Of a stretch of 64,000 bases of DNA, positions 24,760 to 34,630 are shown in pieces (position 1 is the stretch's first letter; every line of letters begins with the position of its first letter). Where the stretch lies: the NCBI RefSeq assembly GCF_013778455.1, contig NZ_JACEHE010000013.1, positions 1 through 64,000 of the forward strand, read 5' to 3'. A model generated the notes under the pieces. It was given only the letters and a program-made list of their open reading frames with translations. It was not told the origin of the DNA and did no database searches. This stretch comes from Streptomyces himalayensis subsp. himalayensis. GTDB taxonomy: Bacteria > Actinomycetota > Actinomycetes > Streptomycetales > Streptomycetaceae. The position numbers and the translations under genes were made by a program.

Positions 24760-25061
24760 CGCAGGTACCTCCGGTCGGCCGCCGAGCCGAGCGCGGCCGC
24801 TGAGACATGTCCGGCGGGCAGCGGCAGCCGCATCCGGATCGGCAGCCGCCGGGCGTAGGCACCCGGCTCGAGCACGGTGGATGAGGAAGAGGTCACCGGC
24901 GCAGTGTGTCAGCCCGCACTGACATCCGGACCTCGGATGTCGCGCATATCGCTCAGGGCTCACTCCACCCCAGGACCCGGCGCGGCAGGGCTGAGGCGTC
25001 CACGGCAGAGCTGAGGCCTCCCCCGTAGCCGTCGGATCGGGATCGGAGCATCGCATCCGGC

Positions 25062-25637
25062 TCAGAACAGCGGCTGGGGCAGCACTCCCTCCAGGGCGAG
25101 GAGCTGCCGCTTGGTCTCCAGGCCGCCGCCGAACCCGCCGATGCCGCCGTCGCTCTCCACCACCCGGTGGCACGGCACGACGACGGGCAGCGGATTGGCA
25201 CCCATGGCCATCCCGACCGCCTGTGCCGCGCCAGGCTGGCCCACCCGGGCGGCCAGGTCGCCATAGCCCACGACCGCGCCGTACGGCACGGCTGCCGCCA
25301 GTTCGCGCAGGACCTGGCGGTTGAAGCCGGAGGCCAGGGTCCAGTCCAGCGGAAGGTCGAATTGGTGCCGTGCACCGGCGAAGTACGCGGCGAGCTGACG
25401 TATGGGCTCGGCCAGCAGCGGCGAGTCGGGAGCCTCGGCCGGCTCGGTGCCGAGGCGCGCGGCGAGCCGTTCGACCGCTTTGTCCCGCACCGCGTCCGAG
25501 GCGTGGAAGACGACGTTGACCAGGCCTTCCTCGGTCGCGGCCAGCAGCAGCGGCCCGATGTCGGTGCCGACGACGGTCCATACGACCTGCTGCCCGTACT
25601 GCCCCTCTTGCTGCTCGCACTGCCCATCGCTGTTCAT
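25062..25637 (-). CDS. ogt: methylated-DNA-protein cysteine methyltransferase
   Basis: A 191-residue O6-alkylguanine-DNA alkyltransferase that removes methyl groups from guanine by suicide transfer to its own cysteine. The active site PVVVPCHRVV places Cys156; the upstream helix has VPYGAVVGYGDLAARVGQP, including the Tyr and the DNA-binding helix, and the end GGIGGFGGGLETKRQLLALE is canonical. The ATG at 25637 is exactly 7 nt after the -10 hexamer of a perfect DNA-damage promoter, so the mRNA should be leaderless and begin at this codon, which fixes the start. No Shine-Dalgarno is present. The longer open frame upstream is the complement of the GDPD gene. Confidence 0.95.
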   Translation of the reverse strand: MNSDGQCEQQEGQYGQQVVWTVVGTDIGPLLLAATEEGLVNVVFHASDAVRDKAVERLAARLGTEPAEAPDSPLLAEPIRQLAAYFAGARHQFDLPLDWTLASGFNRQVLRELAAAVPYGAVVGYGDLAARVGQPGAAQAVGMAMGANPLPVVVPCHRVVESDGGIGGFGGGLETKRQLLALEGVLPQPLF

Positions 25638-25644
25638 GCGGACC

Positions 25645-25667
25645 ACCGTACGACCCGGCACTGACAA
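25645..25667 (-). promoter_or_regulatory. RecA-NDp/PafBC-type DNA-damage promoter of ogt
   Basis: On the minus strand the sequence reads TTGTCAGTG, 8 nt, TACGGT, then 7 nt to the ATG. It matches the actinobacterial LexA-independent damage consensus (TTGTCRGTG-N8-TAnnnT) at every specified position. Confidence 0.85.
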
Positions 25668-25785
25668 CGGCCCGGCACGGATCGTGGCCCAGGGCTGCGG
25701 ACAGGTGCGGACGGGCATTGCTCGCCCGCACCCCGCGCATCGCCGTCCCCGGGACCGGCCGGATGGCAGTCGGCAAGGGCCGGAC

Positions 25786-26658
25786 TCAGTCCTCGGCCAC
25801 AGCCCTGCGGACGACGTCAGGGGCGTTCGTGATGATGCCGTCCACACCGAAGCCCGCGGCTCGCCGTGCGTTCGCCGCGCTGTCGACGGTCCAGGTGAAG
25901 ATCTCCAGCGGCTTGCCGTGCGGTCCCTCGAGGGCGTGGATCGCGGACACGTAGTCGGTGGATATCGAGGTGTGCGTGGAGTTGATCTGGTCGGCGAACT
26001 CGGCGTACTTCGGCAGGTCCGCGACCGCCGGCGTGCCGAGGAAGCCGGTCTTGATGTCGGGCCGCAGTGCGTGCACCGTCTGGACGCTCTGCGCGCTGAA
26101 GCTCTGGATGACGAGCTTGCTGCCGACGTGGGTACGGTCGAGCCAGCCTTCGTTGCGCAGCACACGCAGGGTCTGCTGCTCGATGCCCGGGTACAGCTCC
26201 GGCTTCTTGATCTCCAGAACGAGCTTCTGGTGGTTGTGCGAGACCCGGTTCATGTACTGCTTGAGCGTCGGCACGCGCGCGTCGGCGTACTCGGGGCCGA
26301 ACCAGCTGCCCGCGTCGAGCCGGGCGATCTCGGCGGCGGTGAAGTCCGCGACCTTCCACGGGGCGCGGTCGGGGAAGACCTCCTCGACGTTCGTCGTCCG
26401 CTTCAGGTTGTCGTCGTGGATCACCACGAGCTCGCCGTCCCTAGTGCGCTGGACGTCGTTCTCGACCCAGCGGAACCCCATGTCGGCCGCACGGTCGACG
26501 GCTGCGAGAGTGTTCTCGGGAGCGTAGGCGGAGGCGCCGCGATGGGCTATGACCAGCGGTTCGTCGTGCTCGGCGGCGTGAGCGGAGGCTGTGGGGAGGA
26601 TGAGTGCGCTGACTCCCAGGAGCGCGGCGGCGGTTGCTGCGGCAGGGCGTGCGTACAC
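25786..26658 (-). CDS. secreted glycerophosphodiester phosphodiesterase
   Basis: A 290-residue GDPD-family enzyme that hydrolyses glycerophosphodiesters to glycerol 3-phosphate and an alcohol. A Sec signal peptide is visible (basic start, hydrophobic ATAAALLGVSALILP, then SAHAA-E cleavage site near residue 29), so it acts outside the membrane. Catalytic elements are IAHRGASAYAPENT (His of the HR pair and the metal Glu), ENDVQRTRDGELVVIHDDNL, and EIKKPELYPGIE. GTG 26658 is chosen because GAGGAG lies 5-6 nt before it; an ATG 15 nt upstream has no ribosome binding site. It is divergent from the MHYT gene. Confidence 0.9.
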   Translation of the reverse strand: MYARPAAATAAALLGVSALILPTASAHAAEHDEPLVIAHRGASAYAPENTLAAVDRAADMGFRWVENDVQRTRDGELVVIHDDNLKRTTNVEEVFPDRAPWKVADFTAAEIARLDAGSWFGPEYADARVPTLKQYMNRVSHNHQKLVLEIKKPELYPGIEQQTLRVLRNEGWLDRTHVGSKLVIQSFSAQSVQTVHALRPDIKTGFLGTPAVADLPKYAEFADQINSTHTSISTDYVSAIHALEGPHGKPLEIFTWTVDSAANARRAAGFGVDGIITNAPDVVRRAVAED

Positions 26659-26945
26659 GTGTACTCCTCGCATTCGTCAGTTCACGGACTGAGATCACGG
26701 ACTGCTCGAGCGTGACAGCGGAGGAGCAACGGAAAACAGGTACAGGATGGCCAGGCGTTGAACAAAAAGGCGCCCGACGCCGGTTGTGCGCCCCGCACGC
26801 GCGCGATGGCTACCAATTCTTTGCAGGAAAATCGCTCGCCCATTCCGGGCGGGTCATACTCTCTGCCTCAAGTACGCCCGCCCAGGCGACCATGGGGCAG
26901 GGGCCGCACAGAGATCGCAGGGCATAAAGGGCGGAAGGGTTGCGC

Positions 26946-27785
26946 ATGCAGGGCACGGTCGACGGATTCAGCTATGGACTCGTCACCCCGGTGGTGGCCT
27001 ATCTGATGGCCTGTCTTGGTGGCGCGCTCGGTCTGCGGTGTACGACCAGGGCGCTCCGCACGCGGTCCTGGCGGCCCGGCTGGCTCGCCCTGGGCTCGGC
27101 GGCGATCGGGGCCGGAATCTGGACCATGCACTTCGTCGCGATGATGGGCTTCACCGTCAGAGGGATCCCGATCCACTACGACACGCTCACGACCTTCGCG
27201 AGCCTGGGCATCGCTGTCGTCATGGTCGGAATCGGGATCTTCATCGTCGGCTACCGGGGCGCGAAGGGCGCGGCCCTCTTCACCGGGGGCACCATCACAG
27301 GGCTGGGCGTCGCGTCGATGCACTACCTGGGAATGGCCGGAATGCGTCTGCCCGGAGAGCTGGAGTACAACACCGTCATGGTCGCCGTATCCGTGGTGAT
27401 CGCCATGGCGGCCGCCACCGCGTCCCTGTGGGCCGCCGGCCAGGTCAGGGGATTCCGGTGGAGCCTGGGCGCGAGCCTCGTCATGGGCCTCGCCGTCAGC
27501 GGCATGCACTACACCGGTATGGCGGCCCTCCGTGTCCAGGTGCACGGGTCGACCGGATCTCCGGTCGACCACTCGCCCGCCGAGCTGCTTGCGCCCATGA
27601 TGATCGGCCCGCTGGTCATCCTCGTCGTGGCGGGCGCTGTCGTGATGCTCGACCCGCTGCTGGTGATGGGCAGGCCCGCCTGGCAGGGCGCCACCGGTGC
27701 GCCGGTCTCCGCACCCCACACGGCTGCGGGCGTCGGCCACCGTCCGCCGCGCCCCGGCCGCCCGCGCACCCCGCAGAGCTGGTGA
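26946..27785 (+). CDS. MHYT-domain integral membrane sensor
   Basis: A 279-residue membrane protein with seven helices carrying the MHYT signature three times: MHFVAMMGFT (about 60), MHYLGMAGM (about 125) and MHYTGMAAL (about 185). The conserved Met/His residues are thought to bind copper and sense a diatomic gas in the membrane. No GGDEF, EAL, kinase or HTH domain follows, so this is a stand-alone sensor; its C-terminus is a 45-residue Pro/Gly/His-rich tail. ATG 26946 has GGAAGGG at 6 nt; a TTG two codons earlier is unlikely. It is upstream of uvrB but separated by uvrB's own promoter. Confidence 0.9.
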   Translation: MQGTVDGFSYGLVTPVVAYLMACLGGALGLRCTTRALRTRSWRPGWLALGSAAIGAGIWTMHFVAMMGFTVRGIPIHYDTLTTFASLGIAVVMVGIGIFIVGYRGAKGAALFTGGTITGLGVASMHYLGMAGMRLPGELEYNTVMVAVSVVIAMAAATASLWAAGQVRGFRWSLGASLVMGLAVSGMHYTGMAALRVQVHGSTGSPVDHSPAELLAPMMIGPLVILVVAGAVVMLDPLLVMGRPAWQGATGAPVSAPHTAAGVGHRPPRPGRPRTPQSW

Positions 27786-27824
27786 CCAGGTCCTGACCTG
27801 CACAAATCTGCTGACTCTCCCCCG

Positions 27825-27847
27825 TTGTCAGTGGGGGGTCGTACGGT
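27825..27847 (+). promoter_or_regulatory. RecA-NDp/PafBC-type DNA-damage promoter of uvrB
   Basis: TTGTCAGTG (27825-27833), 8 nt, TACGGT (27842-27847). The match to TTGTCRGTG-N8-TAnnnT is perfect. The distance from the -10 to ATG 27855 is 7 nt, predicting a leaderless mRNA. An in-frame GTG at 27846 lies inside the -10 and is therefore not a start. Confidence 0.88.
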
Positions 27848-27854
27848 GGATTCC

Positions 27855-30011
<2,157 letters not shown>

Positions 30012-30093
30012 CCTGACCGCCGATCCTGGGGGCCCCACTGTGACCACCGGGAGTGTTGCAAGACCGACACAAAGTGCTGCCCCGTGTGCGGCA

Positions 30094-30116
30094 CTGTCAG
30101 TGGCCCTGCATAGGGT
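30094..30116 (+). promoter_or_regulatory. RecA-NDp/PafBC-type promoter of the terD gene
   Basis: CTGTCAGTG (30094-30102), 8 nt, TAGGGT (30111-30116). It matches the consensus in all but the weakest first T. The predicted transcription start near 30123 leaves a leader of about 50 nt with GAGAGGGG before the GTG at 30172. Confidence 0.75.
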
Positions 30117-30171
30117 GCTCGGCAACCGCACTGAGAGCGGTTCAGGGGAGAGTTCGAGAGGGGAACAGCAC

Positions 30172-30750
30172 GTGACGGTCAACATGACCAAGGGTCAGGC
30201 CATCAGTCTGCAGAAGAACGACGGGGGCACCCTGACCGCAGTACGTATGGGTCTCGGCTGGCAGGCGGCCCCGAGGCGCGGACTGTTCGGTACGCGCACC
30301 CGGGAGATCGACCTCGACGCCTCGGCCGTGCTGTTCGCGGACAAGCAGCCGGTGGACGTCGTGTTCTTCCGCCACCTCGTCAGCGACGACGGCTCCGTGC
30401 GACACACCGGTGACAACCTCGTCGGCGGTGTGGGCCAGGGCGGGGACGACGAGGCGATCCTCGTCGATCTGCAGCGCCTTCCGGTCCACATCGACCAGCT
30501 CGTCTTCACCGTGAACTCGTTCACGGGTCAGACGTTCCAGGAGGTACAGAACGCGTTCTGTCGCCTGGTCGACGAGACCAACGGCCAGGAGCTCGCTCGC
30601 TACACGCTCGACGGCGGCGGCGCGTACACGGCACAGATCATGGCGAAGGTGCACCGCGCCGGATCGGGATGGCAGATGACCGCCCTGGGCACGGCGGCCA
30701 ACGGCCGTACCTTCCAGGACCTGATGCCGTCGATCCTGCCGCACCTGTAG
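30172..30750 (+). CDS. TerD-family stress/calcium-binding protein
   Basis: A 192-residue TerD (tellurium-resistance/stress) protein. The family fingerprint is DLDASAVLFADKQPVDVVFF at about 45-64 and GDNLVGGVGQGGDDEAILVDL (shown in part) at about 84-104, which contains the calcium-binding Asp/Gly loops, then IDQLVFTVNSFTGQTFQEV. TerD proteins bind Ca2+ and form part of a membrane-linked stress module; the biochemical output is not known. GTG 30172 follows GAGAGGGG. It is preceded by a DNA-damage promoter, which ties it to genotoxic stress, and followed by a second TerD-domain gene. Confidence 0.93.
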   Translation: MTVNMTKGQAISLQKNDGGTLTAVRMGLGWQAAPRRGLFGTRTREIDLDASAVLFADKQPVDVVFFRHLVSDDGSVRHTGDNLVGGVGQGGDDEAILVDLQRLPVHIDQLVFTVNSFTGQTFQEVQNAFCRLVDETNGQELARYTLDGGGAYTAQIMAKVHRAGSGWQMTALGTAANGRTFQDLMPSILPHL

Positions 30751-30981
30751 TCCACGGCGGGCACCACCCGCACGAGCACCGGGGCACGCACACGCGCACC
30801 ACAGGGTGAGCACCCACCGGCGCAGGATCTCCAGCTCGGACACCACGAGCTGGAGCATCCGCGTTCGCACGGCCGTGCACTGGCGCGCGACGGCCTCGCG
30901 GCACCCACACCACGAGCCCACCAGTATGGACAGTACGCAGCCTTGAGCAGCCCTGGCTGCTCGAAGAGGGGGACGAAGGCG

Positions 30982-33006
30982 ATGACGGCCGAGCTGGTCC
31001 GGGGGCAGAACCACCCCCTCACCCAGACCCGTCTGGAAATCCGGGTATCGGCCGGCAAGCCGGTCGTGGCGGGTGCCACCCTCAGCGACGAGCAGGGCAC
31101 GGTGCAGGGCGCGGAATGGGTGGTCCATCCCGGATCACCGACTCTGCCCGGGCTCGAGGTCTCCAAGCAGGCCGCGGCCGACCATCGTCTTGCGGTGGAC
31201 CTGGGCGTGCTGCCGGAGACGGTGCACCGGGTCAGTGTGCTGCTCGCGCTGCCCGTGGGTGTCGGAGGACCGGTCTGCTTCGGCGCCGTCGCCGCTCCCT
31301 TCGTCGCGGTCACCGGACTCGACGGCAGCGAGGTCGCCAGCTACACCATCACGGGACTGGACGCCGAGTCCGCCGTGGTCGCCCTGGAGCTCTACCGTCG
31401 GCAGGGGGCCTGGAAGGTGCGCGCCATCGGCCAGGGGTACGCGGGCGGCCTCGCCGAGCTGCTGTCCGATCAGGGCCTCACGGGAGCGGCTGGGCAGCTC
31501 GCGCAAGCGATCAACGATGCGGTGACGCAGGGCCTTGCCCGCTCGGTTGCGGCGCCGCCGCCGCGCACGTCGGACGAGACCCGGGTGCGTACGGCATCGC
31601 CTGGCGCTGGGGCGACTGGAGCAGGAGGATCGGGCGCGCAGGGTGGACCCGGCATGGCTCAGCCTCCCGCGGGCTCTCCCGATGCGGCACTGTCCGCCGG
31701 GTCGGTGAGCCCCATGGATCCGAGATCCGCAGCCTCCGGCGCCCAGCCCGCACCGGGTGGCGGCGGTGCGCCCTCTCCCGGCGGGCCCGTCAACTACACG
31801 CATCCGCGCCGCCAGACCGCCGCGCCTCCGCCGCCACCGCCCACCGCGACTCCGGCCGGATCCGGGCAGCCCGTCCAGCCGGTCGCGGGCGACGCCACAG
31901 GCTGGTCCATGGAGGAGCGGCTCTACAACCAGGTGTGGGGCATGTTCGAGGACCTCGCCCGCACGGCCGCCGCCTACCGCAGCGCCGTCGACTTCGCCGA
32001 CTCCCGCATGGAGCAGGAGCTCGACAAGGCCCTCTCCGATCCGCGCAGCCGCATCGGCGGCACCGGTGACGCAGCGCGGGCAGCCGCCCGGGCCAAGCAC
32101 GCCCAACTTGTGGACCAGGCACGGGAGGTACTCGACCGGGACATCGCCCAGCTCCGGGCCGAGGCCGACGTCGTCGAGCCGGCCCTGCCCCCCGCCTACG
32201 CCCGCTGGGACAACCCGGTCTGGCATGCCTACCGTGCGCCGACGGAGATACCTATGGCCCTGCGCCTGGGCGACCTCCATCTGCCCGAGCGCACCGATCT
32301 TCGGATCCCGATGCTCGTCCGGCTGCCGCTGGAGCGCGGCCTGTGGATCGACAGCGGCCGGTCCTCGTCGGCCACCACCTCGTTCGCCGACTCCGGGCAG
32401 CTGCGCCGTCTCGCCATGGACGCGGCCGTCGCCCATGCCGCGCGGCTGATCGCCGCGTATCCGGCGGGCGAGTTCACCGTGCACGTCATCGACGCCGCCG
32501 GCTCCGGTGCCGGTCCGCTCGCTCCTCTCGTGGCGGCCGGTGTCCTCGATGGACCTCCAGCCGTTGGTGCGGCGGGCGTCTCCGGTGTGTTCGCCAAGCT
32601 CACCCAGCGTGTGGACCTCGTGCAGATGGCGATCCGCAGCGGCGCCACGGACGCACTGCCGCCGGACCTGGACACCGCGCAGCAGCTGCTGATCGTCAAC
32701 GACTTCCCGGGCGGCTTCGACGACCGCGCCGTGACACAGCTGCGTTACCTCGCGGACGAGGGCCCGGACGTCGGTGTCCATCTGATGCTGGTGGCCGACC
32801 GCGAGGACGCCGCGGCGTACGGACCGTTGCTCGACCCTCTGTGGCGGTCGCTGCTGCGCCTGACGCCGGTGCCCGACGATCACCTGGCCGACCCGTGGGT
32901 CGGTCACGCATGGACGTACGAACCGCCGCTCGTCCCGCCCGGCAGTCAGGTACTGCACGACGTGATGAACCAGGTCGCTGCCGCGCGTCGGCCGTGGAAC
33001 CGCTGA
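30982..33006 (+). CDS. TerD domain fused to an FtsK/HerA-like domain without P-loop
   Basis: A 674-residue fusion. Residues 1-175 form a TerD domain (LRVSAG-like start TRLEIRVSAGKPVVAGATLS; AVDLGVLPETVHRVSVLLAL; FGAVAAPFVAVTGLDGSEVA) although its Ca-binding loop is less acidic than in the short TerD. Residues 195-305 are a Pro/Gly/Ala linker. Residues 310-400 are helical (EERLYNQVWGMFEDLARTAA). Residues 415-660 resemble an FtsK/HerA ATPase: LGDLHLPERTDLRIPMLVRL, HVIDAAGSGAGPLAPLVAAG and Walker-B-like QLLIVNDFPGGFDD near 566. Where a Walker A should stand (about 454) there is WIDSGRSSSATTSFAD, with no GKS/T, so catalysis is doubtful. ATG 30982 is used. It lies 231 nt after terD and may have its own promoter. 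Confidence 0.8.
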   Translation: MTAELVRGQNHPLTQTRLEIRVSAGKPVVAGATLSDEQGTVQGAEWVVHPGSPTLPGLEVSKQAAADHRLAVDLGVLPETVHRVSVLLALPVGVGGPVCFGAVAAPFVAVTGLDGSEVASYTITGLDAESAVVALELYRRQGAWKVRAIGQGYAGGLAELLSDQGLTGAAGQLAQAINDAVTQGLARSVAAPPPRTSDETRVRTASPGAGATGAGGSGAQGGPGMAQPPAGSPDAALSAGSVSPMDPRSAASGAQPAPGGGGAPSPGGPVNYTHPRRQTAAPPPPPPTATPAGSGQPVQPVAGDATGWSMEERLYNQVWGMFEDLARTAAAYRSAVDFADSRMEQELDKALSDPRSRIGGTGDAARAAARAKHAQLVDQAREVLDRDIAQLRAEADVVEPALPPAYARWDNPVWHAYRAPTEIPMALRLGDLHLPERTDLRIPMLVRLPLERGLWIDSGRSSSATTSFADSGQLRRLAMDAAVAHAARLIAAYPAGEFTVHVIDAAGSGAGPLAPLVAAGVLDGPPAVGAAGVSGVFAKLTQRVDLVQMAIRSGATDALPPDLDTAQQLLIVNDFPGGFDDRAVTQLRYLADEGPDVGVHLMLVADREDAAAYGPLLDPLWRSLLRLTPVPDDHLADPWVGHAWTYEPPLVPPGSQVLHDVMNQVAAARRPWNR

Positions 33007-33134
33007 GGGGTCCTGAGGGCCCACTTCTGAGGACCCGCTGAGGACCGACGTGCCGCACCGGCGGTCGTCCCTGCCTGCGCAGGCCCGGTATCCCAAGTGC
33101 GGTAAGCATGCCTCTGACCTGCAGATTTGGTGTG

Positions 33135-33153
33135 TGCTTTACCTCACCCTTTA
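33135..33153. repeat. short direct repeat TTTACC ... TTTACC
   Basis: Within an AT-richer stretch just upstream of the riboswitch, CTTTACC occurs twice about 11 nt apart and a partial inverse GGTAAA follows at about 33161. This could be part of the promoter or a metal-regulator site for the terC gene; the call is weak. Confidence 0.35.
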
Positions 33154-33187
33154 CCTTTTCTTGGTAAATCAAGTACTGTTGCTCTCG

Positions 33188-33352
33188 CGGAGGGGAGTAC
33201 TCCTACTGCGGCGTACCCGTCAATACGGACCAGGCCAGGTCCCGGGGCGCCGGCCCGAGGCGCACGCGCATCATGCGCGACCACATGCCTCCTGGGTGGA
33301 AGAGACCTCCGGCAGCGACGCGCTGAGAAATGACGTTACGTACTGCCGGAGG
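33188..33352 (+). ncRNA. yybP-ykoY manganese riboswitch with anti-SD expression platform
   Basis: The leader of the terC gene carries the hallmarks of the yybP-ykoY Mn2+ riboswitch: helix P1 strand CGGAGG (33188-33193) followed by GGAGTA, the internal CCCGTCAATACGG segment, and at the 3' side GGAAGAGACC with P1 partner CCTCCG (33306-33311). The expression platform is visible: CCTCCGGCAG (33306-33315), which includes the P1 3' strand, is exactly complementary over 10 nt to CTGCCGGAGG (33343-33352), which contains the terC ribosome binding site. P1 formation and ribosome-site masking are therefore mutually exclusive, predicting translation ON when Mn2+ stabilises the aptamer. Confidence 0.88.
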
Positions 33353-33356
33353 CGCA

Positions 33357-34373
33357 GTGGATGTTTCCCTGACCCTATGGGTCCTCACAATCCTGGGCCT
33401 GAGTGCCCTGATCGCGGTCGACTTCTTCATCGGCCGCAAGCCCCATGACGTATCCATCAAGGAAGCCGGGATCTGGACGGTCGTCTGGATCGCCCTGGCG
33501 GCCCTGTTCGGGCTCGGCCTGCTGGTCTTCGGGGGCGGTCAGCCCGCCGGAGAGTTCTTCGCGGGCTTCATTACCGAGAAGTCGCTGAGTGTCGACAACC
33601 TCTTCGTCTTCGTCCTGATCATGGCGAAGTTCGCGGTGCCGTCGCAGTACCAGCAGCGCGTGCTACTCGTCGGTGTGCTGATCGCCCTGGTGCTGCGCGC
33701 GATCTTCATCGCAGCAGGTGCCGCGATCATCGCGAGCTTCTCGTGGGTCTTCTACATATTCGGCGCGTTCCTGATCTACACCGCCTGGAAGCTGATCCAG
33801 GAGGCCAGGGCCGACGAGGAGGACGAGGAGTACGAGGAGAACCGGCTGCTCAAGGCCGCCGAGAAGCGCTTCGGCGTGGCCGACCGCTACCACGGCACCA
33901 AGCTGTGGATCGAGCAGAACGGCAAGCGCGTCATGACGCCGATGCTGGTCGTGATGCTGGCGATCGGCACCACGGACGTGCTCTTCGCGCTGGACTCGAT
34001 TCCCGCGATCTTCGGTCTGACCGAGGACCCGTACATCGTCTTCACCGCCAACGCCTTCGCGCTGATGGGTCTGCGGCAGCTGTACTTCCTGATCGGCGGG
34101 CTGCTCAAGAAGCTGGTCCACCTCAGCTACGGGCTGTCGGTCATCCTCGGCTTCATCGGCGTCAAGCTGGTGCTGCACGCCCTGCACGAGTCGGGCCTGC
34201 ACGTCCCGGAGATCTCCATACCGGTCTCGCTCGGTGTCATCTGCACCGTCCTGATCGTCACGACCATCACCAGCCTGATGGCGTCCAGGAAGCAGGCCGA
34301 GGCCCAGTCCGCGGAGGCGGCGGAGATCGCCGAAGCGGAGGGGGAGACGTCGAAGAACAGCGTCGGCAGCTGA
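33357..34373 (+). CDS. TerC/Alx-family metal exporter
   Basis: A 338-residue polytopic membrane protein of the TerC family with about nine helices. Conserved family motifs are EKSLSVDNLFVFVLIMAKFA (about 80-99; the acidic residues are thought to coordinate Mn2+), an acidic/basic cytoplasmic loop around 145-170, and TTDVLFALDSIPAIFGLTED (about 212-231). Members such as Alx and MntP-linked proteins export manganese and protect exported metalloenzymes. GTG 33357 is used, 4 nt after GGAGG, the site controlled by the riboswitch; longer frames upstream overlap the riboswitch. Its partner TerD proteins are encoded just before it. A Lys/Glu/Ala-rich tail ends the protein. Confidence 0.93.
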   Translation: MDVSLTLWVLTILGLSALIAVDFFIGRKPHDVSIKEAGIWTVVWIALAALFGLGLLVFGGGQPAGEFFAGFITEKSLSVDNLFVFVLIMAKFAVPSQYQQRVLLVGVLIALVLRAIFIAAGAAIIASFSWVFYIFGAFLIYTAWKLIQEARADEEDEEYEENRLLKAAEKRFGVADRYHGTKLWIEQNGKRVMTPMLVVMLAIGTTDVLFALDSIPAIFGLTEDPYIVFTANAFALMGLRQLYFLIGGLLKKLVHLSYGLSVILGFIGVKLVLHALHESGLHVPEISIPVSLGVICTVLIVTTITSLMASRKQAEAQSAEAAEIAEAEGETSKNSVGS

Positions 34374-34630
34374 CGGCAGCTGCGGTTGACAGCGGGTGCG
34401 GGCGATCGCGCCCGAGATCGTCGGCGGCTGAGGAATCGGCCGCCGACGGCGTCACCGGCCGCGGCGGCGTGAGTGACCGCGCCCACGGGCCATCGCGCTG
34501 TCAGCCGACGGCGGAAAGCCCCCAGTAGGCAGGAAGGCACTCGGCAGCGGGCGCTCGGCAGCAAAGCGCCCGCGCCTCGCCGTGCACGCCTGTAATGCAC
34601 CATCTGTACTCGTCTGAAAGCATCGGGATC

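Noticed and set aside
24903..24925. RecA-NDp-like site upstream of the minus-strand MFS gene at 24759
   Set aside because: The -35 is close (ATGTCAGTG, N8) but the hexamer is CACACT, lacking the required TA, and lies about 145 nt from the start.
34374..34630. TTGACA near 34387 as promoter of the Ca2+/H+ exchanger
   Set aside because: No acceptable -10 hexamer stands 16-19 nt downstream.
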